Shown here: one piece after another, positions 55,602-63,160 of the stretch | Layout: every line of letters begins with the position of its first letter | Numbering within the stretch: the first letter of the stretch is position 1 | Source: Gammaproteobacteria bacterium | Lineage (GTDB): Bacteria > Pseudomonadota > Gammaproteobacteria > Ga0077536 | Length of the DNA stretch: 63,160 nt | Assembly (NCBI GenBank): GCA_019747795.1 | Contig: JAIEQK010000118.1 | Coordinates: forward strand, 1 to 63,160 | Direction of reading: 5' to 3' | Notes under the pieces: model-generated | What the model was told of the DNA's origin: nothing | Database searches by the model: none | What the model saw: only the letters and a program-made list of their open reading frames with translations | Made by a program: the position numbers and the translations under genes

Positions 55602-56384
55602 ATGGCGGCCGAACCCGTCGGCACGCAGGAAGTCCTGGTCGAGATAGACGACGGTCTCGTCGTCATCACCATCAACCGGCCGGAAGCGAAGAACGCGGTC
55701 AACCGCGCGGTTTCTTTCGGCGTGTGCGCGGCGGTCGACCTGCTCGACAGTCGCGACGATCTGCGGGTCGGCATCCTGACCGGTGCGGGTGGCACCTTCT
55801 GCGCGGGCATGGATCTGAAGGCCTTCCTGCGCGGCGAGCAGATCCGGGTCGACGGCCGCGGACTGATGGGCATCGCCATGACGCCACCGAAGAAGCCGCT
55901 CATCGCGGCGGTGGAGGGCTATGCGCTCGCCGGCGGCTGCGAGGCGATGCTGGCCTGCGATCTCGCGGTCGCCGCGCGCGACGCCAAGTTCGGTATCCCC
56001 GAAGTGAAGCGCGGGCTCGCCGCCGGCGCGGGCGGACTGCTGCGCCTGCCGCGGCTCATCCCGCCGCGCATCGCCATGGAGCTCGCGCTGACCGGCGACA
56101 TGCTGGACGCCGAGCGCGCCGCGGCGCTCGGGCTGGTGAACATCGTGACCGAGCCCGGGCAGGCGCTGGCCGAAGCGCGACGGCTCGCGGCGCGCATCAT
56201 CGCCAACGCACCGCTGTCGGTGGCGGTCAGCAAGCGCGTGATCGTCGAGCAGCGCGACTGGCCACTGAACGAGATGTTCGCGCGTCAGCAGGCGCTCACC
56301 GGGCCGGTGATCGCCTCCGAGGACGCGCGCGAGGGCGCGGCGGCCTTCGCCGAGAAACGCGCGCCGAACTGGAAGGGGCGCTGA
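55602..56384 (+). CDS. Enoyl-CoA hydratase/isomerase (crotonase family)
   Basis: Protein of 260 aa. ITINRPEAKNAVNRAV, FCAGMDLKAF and VEGYALAGGCEAMLACD give the CoA-binding and oxyanion-hole parts; FGIPEVKRGLAAGAGGLLRL carries the Glu of the active-site helix. The fit to enoyl-CoA hydratase is good. The start at 55602 follows the previous stop by 2 nt; the open frame further upstream is a shadow of the LLM gene. The next gene begins 4 nt after its stop. Confidence 0.93.
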   Translation: MAAEPVGTQEVLVEIDDGLVVITINRPEAKNAVNRAVSFGVCAAVDLLDSRDDLRVGILTGAGGTFCAGMDLKAFLRGEQIRVDGRGLMGIAMTPPKKPLIAAVEGYALAGGCEAMLACDLAVAARDAKFGIPEVKRGLAAGAGGLLRLPRLIPPRIAMELALTGDMLDAERAAALGLVNIVTEPGQALAEARRLAARIIANAPLSVAVSKRVIVEQRDWPLNEMFARQQALTGPVIASEDAREGAAAFAEKRAPNWKGR

Positions 56385-56388
56385 CACG

Positions 56389-57558
56389 ATGATTCCGCGC
56401 ACGCTCTTCAGCGCGGAGCACGAACTCTTCCGCGACACGGTGCGGCGCTTCATCGCCGAGCATGTCACGCCCCATCACCAGGACTGGGAAGCGGCCGGCG
56501 AAGTGCCGCGCGCGCTGTGGCACGAGGCGGGCCGCCTGGGACTCCTGTGCTGCAACGTGCCCGAAGCCTACGGCGGCATGGGCGGCGACTTCCTGCACAG
56601 CACCATCCTGGTCGAGGAGTTCGCCGCGGCCGGCGCCACCGGCCCGACCTTCTACCTGCAGTCGGACATCATCGCGCCCTATCTCGTCGACTTCGGCACT
56701 GAAGAGCAGAAGCAGCGCTGGCTGCCGCGCATGGCGACGGGCGAGGTCGTGGCGGCGCTCGGCATGAGCGAGCCCTCGGGCGGTAGCGATCTCGCCAACA
56801 TGCGCACCCACGCCGAGCGCGACGGCGACGAGTTCGTGATCAACGGCCAGAAGGTCTTCATCACCAACGGCCACAGCGCCGACCTGCTGCTGCTCGCCTG
56901 CAAGACCGACCGCGAGGCGCGTGCGAAGGGCATCAGCCTGATCCTGGTCGAGACCGACAGGCCGGGCTTCAGCCGCGGGCGACGCCTGGACAAGATCGGC
57001 TGCAAGGCGCAGGACACCGCCGAGCTCTTCTTCAGCGATCTGCGCGTGCCCGCCGGCAACCTGCTCGGCGAACTCGGCGGCGGCTTCGCCATGCTCATGA
57101 CCCAGCTCGCGCAGGAGCGGCTCATCCAGGCCATCCGCGCGGTGTCGGCGGCCGAAGCCGCGATCCGCTGGACCCTGGACTACGTCGCCGAGCGCGAGAT
57201 GTTCGGCCAGACCCTGGCCGAGTTCCAGAACACCCGCTTCGAACTCGCGGCGGTGCATGCCGAGACCCTGGCGCAGCGGGTCTTCGTCGATCGCTGCGTC
57301 GCCTTGCACCTGGACGGCGCCCTCGACCCCAACGACGCGGCCGCCGCCAAGCTGGTCACAACCGAACTGCAGGGGCGGGTGATGGACCGTTGCCTGCAGC
57401 TCTTCGGCGGCTGGGGCTACATGACCGAGTTCCCCATCGCGCGCGCCTTCGTCGATGCGCGCATGTGTCGCATCGGCGGCGGCTCGGTGGAGACCATGAA
57501 GCAGATCATCGGCAACGCGCTGCTGCCGCGCCGGAAGGCGCCCAGGGCCACACCGTGA
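56389..57558 (+). CDS. Acyl-CoA dehydrogenase
   Basis: Protein of 389 aa with the complete three-domain structure: VPEAYGGMGGDFLHS, ALGMSEPSGGSDLANM, INGQKVFITNGHSADLLL, and C-terminal FGGWGYMTEFPIARAFVDAR, then CRIGGGSVETMKQIIGN. The IGGG form lacks a Glu at the usual base site, as in the long-chain and isovaleryl-type enzymes whose base lies on another helix. Its stop overlaps the GTG start of the thiolase-like gene (57555-57558). Confidence 0.93.
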   Translation: MIPRTLFSAEHELFRDTVRRFIAEHVTPHHQDWEAAGEVPRALWHEAGRLGLLCCNVPEAYGGMGGDFLHSTILVEEFAAAGATGPTFYLQSDIIAPYLVDFGTEEQKQRWLPRMATGEVVAALGMSEPSGGSDLANMRTHAERDGDEFVINGQKVFITNGHSADLLLLACKTDREARAKGISLILVETDRPGFSRGRRLDKIGCKAQDTAELFFSDLRVPAGNLLGELGGGFAMLMTQLAQERLIQAIRAVSAAEAAIRWTLDYVAEREMFGQTLAEFQNTRFELAAVHAETLAQRVFVDRCVALHLDGALDPNDAAAAKLVTTELQGRVMDRCLQLFGGWGYMTEFPIARAFVDARMCRIGGGSVETMKQIIGNALLPRRKAPRATP

Positions 57559-58712
57559 GCGGGCTCACCGATCGCGCCTGCGTCACCGGCGTCGGCGAGA
57601 CCGCCTACCTGCGCGGCTCGACGCGCAGCGCCTTCGAGCTCCAGGTGGAGGCCTCGCTCGCCGCCATCGCCGATGCCGGCCTCGCGCCGCGCGACATCGA
57701 CGGGGTGATCCCCATCGGCATCGTGAGCGGCATAGCCGAGGACTTCATCGACAACTTCGCCATCGAAGACCTGCATTTCTCGGCGGTCATTCCCCACGGT
57801 GGCGCGAGCCCGGTGATGGCGCTGCAGGCGGCGGCCAGCGTGATCGCGAGTGGCATCTGCCGCCACGTGCTCATCGCCTTCGGCCGCAACGTCAGCGCCT
57901 CGGCCAACAAGGCGGGCGCGCGCATCCACCAGATGCCGCAGTTCCATTACGTGACCGAGTTCGAGCACCCGCTAGGCAACAGCGCGCCGGCGCAGATCTA
58001 CGCGCCCATGGCACGCCGGCACATGGAGATCTACGGCACGACCGTCGAACACTTCGGCGCGGTTGCCGTCGCCTGTCGCGAGCACGCACGTTTGAACGAG
58101 CGCGCAATCATGAAGAAGCCCATCACGCTCGAAGACCATCGCAACTCGCGCATGATCGCCGACCCGTTCCGGCTGCTCGACTGCAGCCTCGAGAGCGACG
58201 GCGGCGCGGCCGTGGTGGTGAGCGCGGCGGAGGCGGGACGCGACGCGCCACGGCCGCGCGTGCTGATCTCGGGCGTCGCGACCGGCCATCCGGATTCCCC
58301 GGCGTCGATCACCCAGCGTCCCGACATGACGAGTCTCGGCCTCGCCAAGGCCGCGCCGCGCGCGTTCCGCATGGCGGGCGTGACGCAGGCCGACATAGAG
58401 GTCGCGGAGATCTACGACTGCTTCACCTACGCGGTGATCCGGCAGCTCGAGGACATGGGCTTCTGCGCGAAGGGCGAGGGCGGCCCCTTCGTCGCCGACG
58501 GCCGCCTGCGCCTGGGCGGCGCGCTGCCGACCAACACCCACGGCGGGCTCCTGTCGCAGGCGCACGTGTGGGGACTCAACCACATCGTCGAACTGGTCAG
58601 GCAGCTGCGCGGCGAGGCCGGCGCGGCCCAGGTCGCGAACGCACGTCTGGGTCTCGTGACGGGCTATGGCGATCTCGGCGACGGCGCGCTCGCCATCATG
58701 CGCAGGGGATGA
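57555..58712 (+). CDS. Thiolase-like protein (SCP-x/Ltp2 type) without the nucleophile Cys
   Basis: Protein of 385 aa starting with GTG inside the previous stop. VTGVGETAYLRG opens the fold; EIYDCFTYAVIRQLEDMG, CAKGEGGPFVADG, NTHGGLLSQAHVWGLNHI and VTGYGDLGDGALAIM are typical of SCP2-thiolase-like proteins. In the place of the acyl-accepting Cys the sequence reads IPHGGASPVMALQ, so it cannot work as an ordinary thiolase. Cys-less members such as Ltp2 act as retro-aldolases with a DUF35 partner in steroid side-chain loss. The DUF35 gene follows after 4 nt. Confidence 0.88.
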   Translation: MSGLTDRACVTGVGETAYLRGSTRSAFELQVEASLAAIADAGLAPRDIDGVIPIGIVSGIAEDFIDNFAIEDLHFSAVIPHGGASPVMALQAAASVIASGICRHVLIAFGRNVSASANKAGARIHQMPQFHYVTEFEHPLGNSAPAQIYAPMARRHMEIYGTTVEHFGAVAVACREHARLNERAIMKKPITLEDHRNSRMIADPFRLLDCSLESDGGAAVVVSAAEAGRDAPRPRVLISGVATGHPDSPASITQRPDMTSLGLAKAAPRAFRMAGVTQADIEVAEIYDCFTYAVIRQLEDMGFCAKGEGGPFVADGRLRLGGALPTNTHGGLLSQAHVWGLNHIVELVRQLRGEAGAAQVANARLGLVTGYGDLGDGALAIMRRG

Positions 58713-58716
58713 CGCG

Positions 58717-59121
58717 ATGAGCAGCGCGCCACCACGTCCGGCGCCCCCCGAGAGCGCGCTGTCCGCGCCCTACTGGGAGGGGCTCGCGCAGGGTGAACTG
58801 CGGCTGCAGGCCTGCGCGCACTGCGGCACGCTGCGGCACTATCCGCGGCTGCTGTGTACCGCATGCTTTCGCGAAGGCGTCATCTGGCGCGTGGCCAGCG
58901 GTCGCGGTCGCATCCACAGCTGGACAGTCGCGCACTACGCCTACCACCCGGCCTTCGGCGCCGAATTGCCGTACACGCTGGTGACCGTGGATCTCGACGA
59001 AGGGCCGCGCGCGCTTGGCCGCTGGCATGGCGGAGAACTGGCGCTTGGGCTGCGCGTGCGGGCGCGGGTCGAAGTAAAGGACGGCGTGCCAACGCTGGGC
59101 TTCGAGCCGCAACCGGGCTGA
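58717..59121 (+). CDS. DUF35 OB-fold / Zn-ribbon protein, thiolase partner
   Basis: Protein of 134 aa. A rubredoxin-like Zn ribbon uses Cys residues in ACAHCGTLRHYPRLLCTAC (32-50), followed by an OB fold (GRGRIHSWTVAHYAYHP, LPYTLVTVDLDEGPRALGR). Such proteins bind thiolase-like enzymes and help in acyl-CoA binding, as ChsH2 does with Ltp2. It is the last gene of the operon starting at 53497; repeat hairpins at 59148-59267 come next. Confidence 0.92.
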   Translation: MSSAPPRPAPPESALSAPYWEGLAQGELRLQACAHCGTLRHYPRLLCTACFREGVIWRVASGRGRIHSWTVAHYAYHPAFGAELPYTLVTVDLDEGPRALGRWHGGELALGLRVRARVEVKDGVPTLGFEPQPG

Positions 59122-59147
59122 GTCGGCGCGGCGCCGTCGGTTCCATC

Positions 59148-59267
59148 ATGCCTGCGAAAGCAGGCATCCATGGGCTTCGACCAACGCCGCTGGCCCCCTG
59201 CTTTCGCAGGGGGTGACGGGAAAGGAAACATGAGAGTGGTGATGTGATGCCCGCGCACGCGGGCATC
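59148..59267. repeat. Three hairpins of the GATGCC(T/C)GC repeat family
   Basis: ATGCCTGC-GAAA-GCAGGCAT (59148-59167), CCCCCTGC-TTTC-GCAGGGGG (59194-59213) and GATGCCCGCG-CA-CGCGGGCATC (59246-59267). The first and last belong to a repeat type seen in many proteobacterial genomes; the second has the loop in opposite sense. They lie between two convergent genes and may act as a two-way transcription barrier. They are not related in sequence to the GTAGG-type REPs elsewhere in this window. Confidence 0.8.
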
Positions 59268-59287
59268 CAAGGCCTTAGGCGCTCGTC

Positions 59288-62269
59288 TCAGGCGACGGCC
59301 GCGTCGATGTAGCCCGCCAGGCTCGGCGACTCGGGTCGAGTGCGCGATTCGCCGCGGGCGGCGCCGCTCTCGTTCAGACGAAAGAACGCCACCTGCTGCT
59401 GCATCGCCAGCGCATCGCTGCGCAGCGCTTCGCTGGCCGCGGCGATCTCCTCCACCAGTGCGGTGTTCTGCTGGGTGATACCGTCAAGGCCGATCACCGC
59501 GTTGTTGATCTCGCCGAGACCGGCCGACTGCTCGCTGGACGCGCTCGCCATGTCGGTGATGATGGTGGCCAGGTTGCCGATGTCCTTGACGATGGATTGG
59601 AAGCGCTCGCCCGATTCCTCCACCAGGCGTGCGCCGTCGTGGACCTGGGTGACGCTGCTGCTGATGAGCGTCTTGATCTCCTTCGCCGCGCCCGCGCTGC
59701 GCTGGGCAAGCGCGCGCACCTCGCTCGCCACCACGGCGAAGCCGCGGCCCTGCTCGCCGGCACGCGCCGCTTCGACCGCCGCATTCAGCGCCAGCAGGTT
59801 GGTCTGGAAGGCGATTTCGTCGATCACGCCGATGATGTCGGCGATGCGCGCGCTGGAGCGCTGGATCTCGCCCATGGACGTGACCGCGCCGCCGGCCACC
59901 GCGCTGCCGCTGTCCGCGCGCTCGGAGGTCGCCTCGGTGATCTTGCGCGCCTGCAGCGCGTTGTCCGCGGTCTGCGCGACGGTGGAGGTGAGTTCCTCCA
60001 TGGCCGACGCGGTACGCTGCAGACGCAGCGCCTGGTCCTCGGTGCGGCGCGACAGCTCGACATTGCCGGTCGCGATCTCCTGCGCGTTGGCGCTGACCCG
60101 CGCGATGCTGCCCTGGATGCGGGCGATGGTCTCGCGCAGCGCGAGCACCGAGGCATTGACCGCTTCGGCCAGGCGCGCGAACTCGCCCTGGTAGCTGCCG
60201 GTGACCTGGCTGCCCAGGTCACCGACGGCGACCGCCTGCATCACGCGACTCGTTTCCTCGATAGGCGTCGCCACGGTATCGAGAAGGCCGTTCATGGTGC
60301 CGGCGATCCAGCCGGTGAAACCGCTCAGGCCGGCAGCATCCATGCGCCTGTCCAGCCGCCCGGCCGCGGCCGCGGACAGCAGGTCCTTGATGTCGTTCTC
60401 CGCGCGCCGCTGCTCGCTCAAGTCCGACCACTCGAGCACCAGGCCCGCATGGCTGCCGTCGAGGCTCCGCACCGGGTTGGCGGTGACGGCGAACACGCTG
60501 TCCTCGTGCTGGAACTCGCACGCGCCGCCGGTACGCCCGGCGAGCAGATCGCGCAGCGCCGGCGCGCGTTCGCCCAGCGCGCGCGTATCGACGCGCGCGT
60601 CACTCGTCGCGGGCAGGGCGCGCGCATGGCGCCCCACGAGGTCGCGCATGCGCGGATTCTGGTAGGACACCCGGCCCTCGACGTCGAGCAGCATGATGGC
60701 GGTGCCGGCGCTCTCCAGCGCCTGGTTCAGGCGCGCGGCTTCTTCCTTCTCCTGCTGGATGGTCTCGGCGAGACGTTCGGCCGCCTGCTGCTGGCGCTGG
60801 GCTTCCTCGCCCAGGCGCAGCGCCTCGTCCTTCTCGCGCTGCACGCTGTCCTTGAGACGCAGCGCCTCGTTCTTCTCCTCGGTGATCTGCTTGAACAGCA
60901 CGCTCTGCATGCGTTCCAGCGAAGCGAGCAGGGCACCCACCTCGTCGCGCGCGTCGACCGTGATGACGTTGTCGAAGTTGCCATTGGAGATCTGGTCCGC
61001 CACCGCCGCCGCGGTGCGCACGCGTCTGCCGAGACCCTGCGCGAGCCACAGGGCGAAGGCCACGATGGCCAGCGCGGCAATGCCTGCGATCAGGCCCGCT
61101 TCGCGTTTCTGGACCGCGACCAGCCCCAGGGCCTCACTCTCGTCGATCTCGGCAAGCAGCGCCCACTTCACGCCCTCGATGTCGAGCGGCGCGTAGGACG
61201 ACAGCACCGGCACGCCGCGGTAGTCCGCGACCTTGGCTTCGCCGGACTTGCCGGCCAGCGCGGCACCGACGCTCGCGGTCTCCACCTTGCGCGCGAGCAG
61301 GGTGTTCTCTTCGCTGAAACGTGACTGCGAGCGCATCAGGCCGTCGCCACCGACCAGGTAGGTCTCGCCGCTCTCGCCGAGGCCCGCGCGCTGCGCCATG
61401 AGCCCGTTGATTTCTGCGACCGGCATCTGGAAGGCGATCACGCCGATGCGCTCGTCACCGTCGTAGATCGGGGCCGCGATGAACGACGCAGGCGCCTCGT
61501 AGGACGGCAGGTAGGCGGTGAAGTCCTCCAGGTGGCTGGCGCCCTTCGGCGCCTTCAGCGCCGCGCGGAACGCGCGGCCGAGGCCGGTGTCGCGATAGGG
61601 GCCGTCGACCAGGTTGGTGCCGAAATCGAGTTCCTTGAAGGTGGTATAGACCAGGTCGCCGTCGGGCTCGAACAGGAAGATGTCGTAGTAGCCGAAGCGC
61701 TTCAGGAAATTGCGCAGCCGCTCGTGGTAGCGGGCGTGGGCGCGGCTGTAGCGCGTGCCGTCCTCGCGCACGAGCAGTTCGTCCTTGGTGCCGAGCGCAT
61801 GCTGGTTGTCGGCGATGTAGAGATACTGGGCCAGCACGCCGGCGGGATTGGCGGGCAGCAGGGACGTGGTGGTGACCGCCTTGCCGGTCTGCGCCTGGTA
61901 GTGCTTGCCGAACTGGTTGACGTAATAGTCCTGCACCGCCGCGCGGCGCGCGGCCTGGGTGGCGTCGTCACCGGCGAGCTCTTGCGGCAGGGCCTCGAAG
62001 CCGGCACTGAGCGCCTTGAAGGCATCGAGCGTCATGGTGCTCTCGGCCAGTTCCCTGACCTGGTGGTGCAGGCTGGCGAAATAGCGTTCGACCTGCACCT
62101 TCTTGATTTCGCGTACCGAGGCCAGCTGGTTCATGGCCTGGTTTTCGAGCGCCGCGCCGGCGGAGGTGGTGAGGCGTTGCACAGTGGCTGCCAGCGGCAA
62201 TAGCCCGGCGCACAGCATGGCGACGATGAGCTTGTTGCGCAGACGCATATCGGACCAGAAGCGACGCAT
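59288..62269 (-). CDS. Methyl-accepting chemotaxis protein with Cache, HAMP and PAS domains
   Basis: Protein of 993 aa. Transmembrane helix 1 is at about 14-32, a large periplasmic dCache-like sensor at about 40-380, helix 2 at about 390-410 (LIAGIAALAIVAFALWLAQG), then HAMP (to about 465), a charged coiled coil with repeated EKxEALRL/EKDEALRL, a PAS domain (about 520-620), a second HAMP-like helix pair and the signalling domain (about 740-965) with IDEIAFQTNLLALNAAVEAA and GRGFAVVASEVRALAQRSA. There is no C-terminal CheR-binding pentapeptide. The ligand is unknown; it may sense the compounds degraded by the island, but nothing shows this. Confidence 0.95.
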   Translation of the reverse strand: MRRFWSDMRLRNKLIVAMLCAGLLPLAATVQRLTTSAGAALENQAMNQLASVREIKKVQVERYFASLHHQVRELAESTMTLDAFKALSAGFEALPQELAGDDATQAARRAAVQDYYVNQFGKHYQAQTGKAVTTTSLLPANPAGVLAQYLYIADNQHALGTKDELLVREDGTRYSRAHARYHERLRNFLKRFGYYDIFLFEPDGDLVYTTFKELDFGTNLVDGPYRDTGLGRAFRAALKAPKGASHLEDFTAYLPSYEAPASFIAAPIYDGDERIGVIAFQMPVAEINGLMAQRAGLGESGETYLVGGDGLMRSQSRFSEENTLLARKVETASVGAALAGKSGEAKVADYRGVPVLSSYAPLDIEGVKWALLAEIDESEALGLVAVQKREAGLIAGIAALAIVAFALWLAQGLGRRVRTAAAVADQISNGNFDNVITVDARDEVGALLASLERMQSVLFKQITEEKNEALRLKDSVQREKDEALRLGEEAQRQQQAAERLAETIQQEKEEAARLNQALESAGTAIMLLDVEGRVSYQNPRMRDLVGRHARALPATSDARVDTRALGERAPALRDLLAGRTGGACEFQHEDSVFAVTANPVRSLDGSHAGLVLEWSDLSEQRRAENDIKDLLSAAAAGRLDRRMDAAGLSGFTGWIAGTMNGLLDTVATPIEETSRVMQAVAVGDLGSQVTGSYQGEFARLAEAVNASVLALRETIARIQGSIARVSANAQEIATGNVELSRRTEDQALRLQRTASAMEELTSTVAQTADNALQARKITEATSERADSGSAVAGGAVTSMGEIQRSSARIADIIGVIDEIAFQTNLLALNAAVEAARAGEQGRGFAVVASEVRALAQRSAGAAKEIKTLISSSVTQVHDGARLVEESGERFQSIVKDIGNLATIITDMASASSEQSAGLGEINNAVIGLDGITQQNTALVEEIAAASEALRSDALAMQQQVAFFRLNESGAARGESRTRPESPSLAGYIDAAVA

Positions 62270-62367
62270 TGGAGACCATCCCTGAATGTATTGTCGGGCG
62301 TCTTAGCGGCCGCAAACGCCAGCGCTTGACCGCTCACGGTCAGTCGGCATGGCACAATCGCGGGCAA

Positions 62368-63160
62368 ATGACCGCGACCGTCGACCAGACCCTGCGCCAC
62401 CTCTTGTTGATCCGCCTGGTGGTGATCGGCGGGCAGCTGCTGGCCCTGGGCGTCATGGACCGGGCCTTCGGCGTGGCCGTACCCTGGGCCGGGGTCGGCC
62501 TCGTGCTGGCGCCGCTGGCGGCCTTCACCGCCTGGAGCTGGCGTCGCCTCGCCGCGGCGAGCGGCGGTCAGCGCCAGGCGCTGGTGCAGAGCGTGGTCGA
62601 CATCGCCGCGCTGTCCGCGCTCATCCATCTCACCGGCGGCGCGGTCAATCCGTTCGTGTCGCTGTTCCTGCTGCCCATCGTGTTTGCCGCGGCCGCGATG
62701 CCGCTCGCCTACCTCGCCGGCATCGCGGCGGTGGCCATCGCCGCCTACACCGGGCTGATGCTGTTTTCCCTGCCCGAGCCGACGCACGTGCACGCGGTGG
62801 CCGGGCGCTTCGACCTGCACGTGTGGGGCATGTGGTATGGCTTCATCCTGAGCGCGGCCTGCGTGGGACTGTTCGTCGCGCGACTGTCGCGCCGGCTGCG
62901 CGCCCGCGATCGTGAATTGGCGGTGCTGCGCGAGGAGGCGCTGGCGGCGGAGCGCGTGATGGCGCTCGGCGCGTTGGCCGCCGGCACCGCCCACGAACTC
63001 GGCACGCCGCTCGCGACCATCGGGCTAGCGGCCGAGGAACTCGAGCAGGAAGTGACGACGCCGGCCGCGCAGGCGCAGCTCACCCGGCTGCGCGAGCAGG
63101 TGCGGCGCTGCCGCGAGATCCTCACGCGCGAGCTGGCCGCGCTGCAGGCCGATCCGCCGT
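62368..63160 (+). CDS. Sensor histidine kinase, RegB/PrrB/ActS type (3' end cut by the window)
   Basis: The first 264 residues are present. About six membrane helices (12-175) include the GGAVNPF motif (90-96), the quinone-linked heptapeptide of RegB-type redox kinases. The H-box AGTAHELGTPLATI follows with phospho-acceptor His209. The catalytic domain lies outside the window. Such kinases control respiration and carbon use according to redox state with a RegA/PrrA partner, which is usually the next gene. Start ATG at 62368; the gene diverges from the MCP gene with a 98-nt gap. Confidence 0.92.
   Translation, partial: MTATVDQTLRHLLLIRLVVIGGQLLALGVMDRAFGVAVPWAGVGLVLAPLAAFTAWSWRRLAAASGGQRQALVQSVVDIAALSALIHLTGGAVNPFVSLFLLPIVFAAAAMPLAYLAGIAAVAIAAYTGLMLFSLPEPTHVHAVAGRFDLHVWGMWYGFILSAACVGLFVARLSRRLRARDRELAVLREEALAAERVMALGALAAGTAHELGTPLATIGLAAEELEQEVTTPAAQAQLTRLREQVRRCREILTRELAALQADPP

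Noticed and set aside
53497..59121. Steroid degradation cluster
   Set aside because: The thiolase/DUF35 and dehydrogenase pairs recall it, but no ring-degrading genes (such as kstD, kshA, hsaC) are found; the substrate stays open.
59148..59267. tRNA-like or structured RNA gene
   Set aside because: Three separate short palindromes with repeat-family sequence explain the structure; no tRNA arm pattern or conserved anticodon loop.

Overview
The window is G+C-rich DNA, densely packed with catabolic operons, from what looks like a Gram-negative proteobacterium. A two-partner secretion locus (TpsB/TpsA), a RegB/PrrB-type sensor kinase, an MCP and families of REP-like palindromes fit Gammaproteobacteria best, but no rRNA, tRNA or ribosomal gene fixes the lineage. 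I saw no phage, integrase or transposase gene. The sequence alone does not give a species.

Layout. (1) 1-9160: on the minus strand, an acyl-CoA operon (SCP2-like protein, alpha/beta hydrolase, acyl-CoA dehydrogenase, aldehyde dehydrogenase, CoA transferase, MaoC hydratase) lies downstream of a LysR gene. A second SCP2-hydrolase pair diverges on the plus strand and ends in a clear terminator. (2) 9175-14546: mixed enzymes (gamma-glutamylcyclotransferase-like, luciferase-like monooxygenase, RidA, LigB-type dioxygenase, enolase-superfamily enzyme, UDP-GlcNAc 2-epimerase-like). (3) 14556-24434, minus strand: a nine-gene operon of luciferase-like oxidoreductase, (3R)-hydroxyacyl-CoA dehydrogenase, methylsuccinyl-CoA-dehydrogenase-like flavoprotein, R-hydratase, an Mct-type CoA transferase, an ACAD10/11-like kinase, a two-subunit acyl-CoA dehydrogenase and a crotonase. 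(4) 24656-29531, plus strand: a complete coenzyme F420 biosynthesis operon, cofE-cofD-cofC-fbiC. (5) 29658-40233: a TpsB - FecR - TpsA operon with overlapping genes, whose 2539-residue exoprotein carries about 26 copies of an NSLVG/GD.VG repeat. (6) 40290-47732: transporters, a crotonase and four more luciferase-like oxidoreductases. (7) 47733-52460: two poorly characterised proteins, a GST-like protein, another luciferase-like enzyme and an RRM protein with a long leader. (8) 52461-59121: an FAH-family hydrolase, then a six-gene plus-strand operon (two luciferase-like enzymes, crotonase, acyl-CoA dehydrogenase, Cys-less thiolase-like protein, DUF35 partner). (9) 59148-63160: repeat hairpins, an MCP and the start of a RegB-like kinase.

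How it fits together. Nine luciferase-like (LLM) oxidoreductases share about 46 kb with a full F420 pathway, and the nine-gene acyl-CoA operon starts with an LLM gene that diverges from cofE. The most economical reading is a catabolic island in which F420- or flavin-dependent redox steps feed beta-oxidation-like degradation of branched or cyclic carboxylic acids. The substrate is unknown. Other notable features are a LysR box at the expected -65 spacing, paralogous hydrolase/SCP2 pairs flanking the LysR gene, and REP palindromes that supply the stop codons of three genes.
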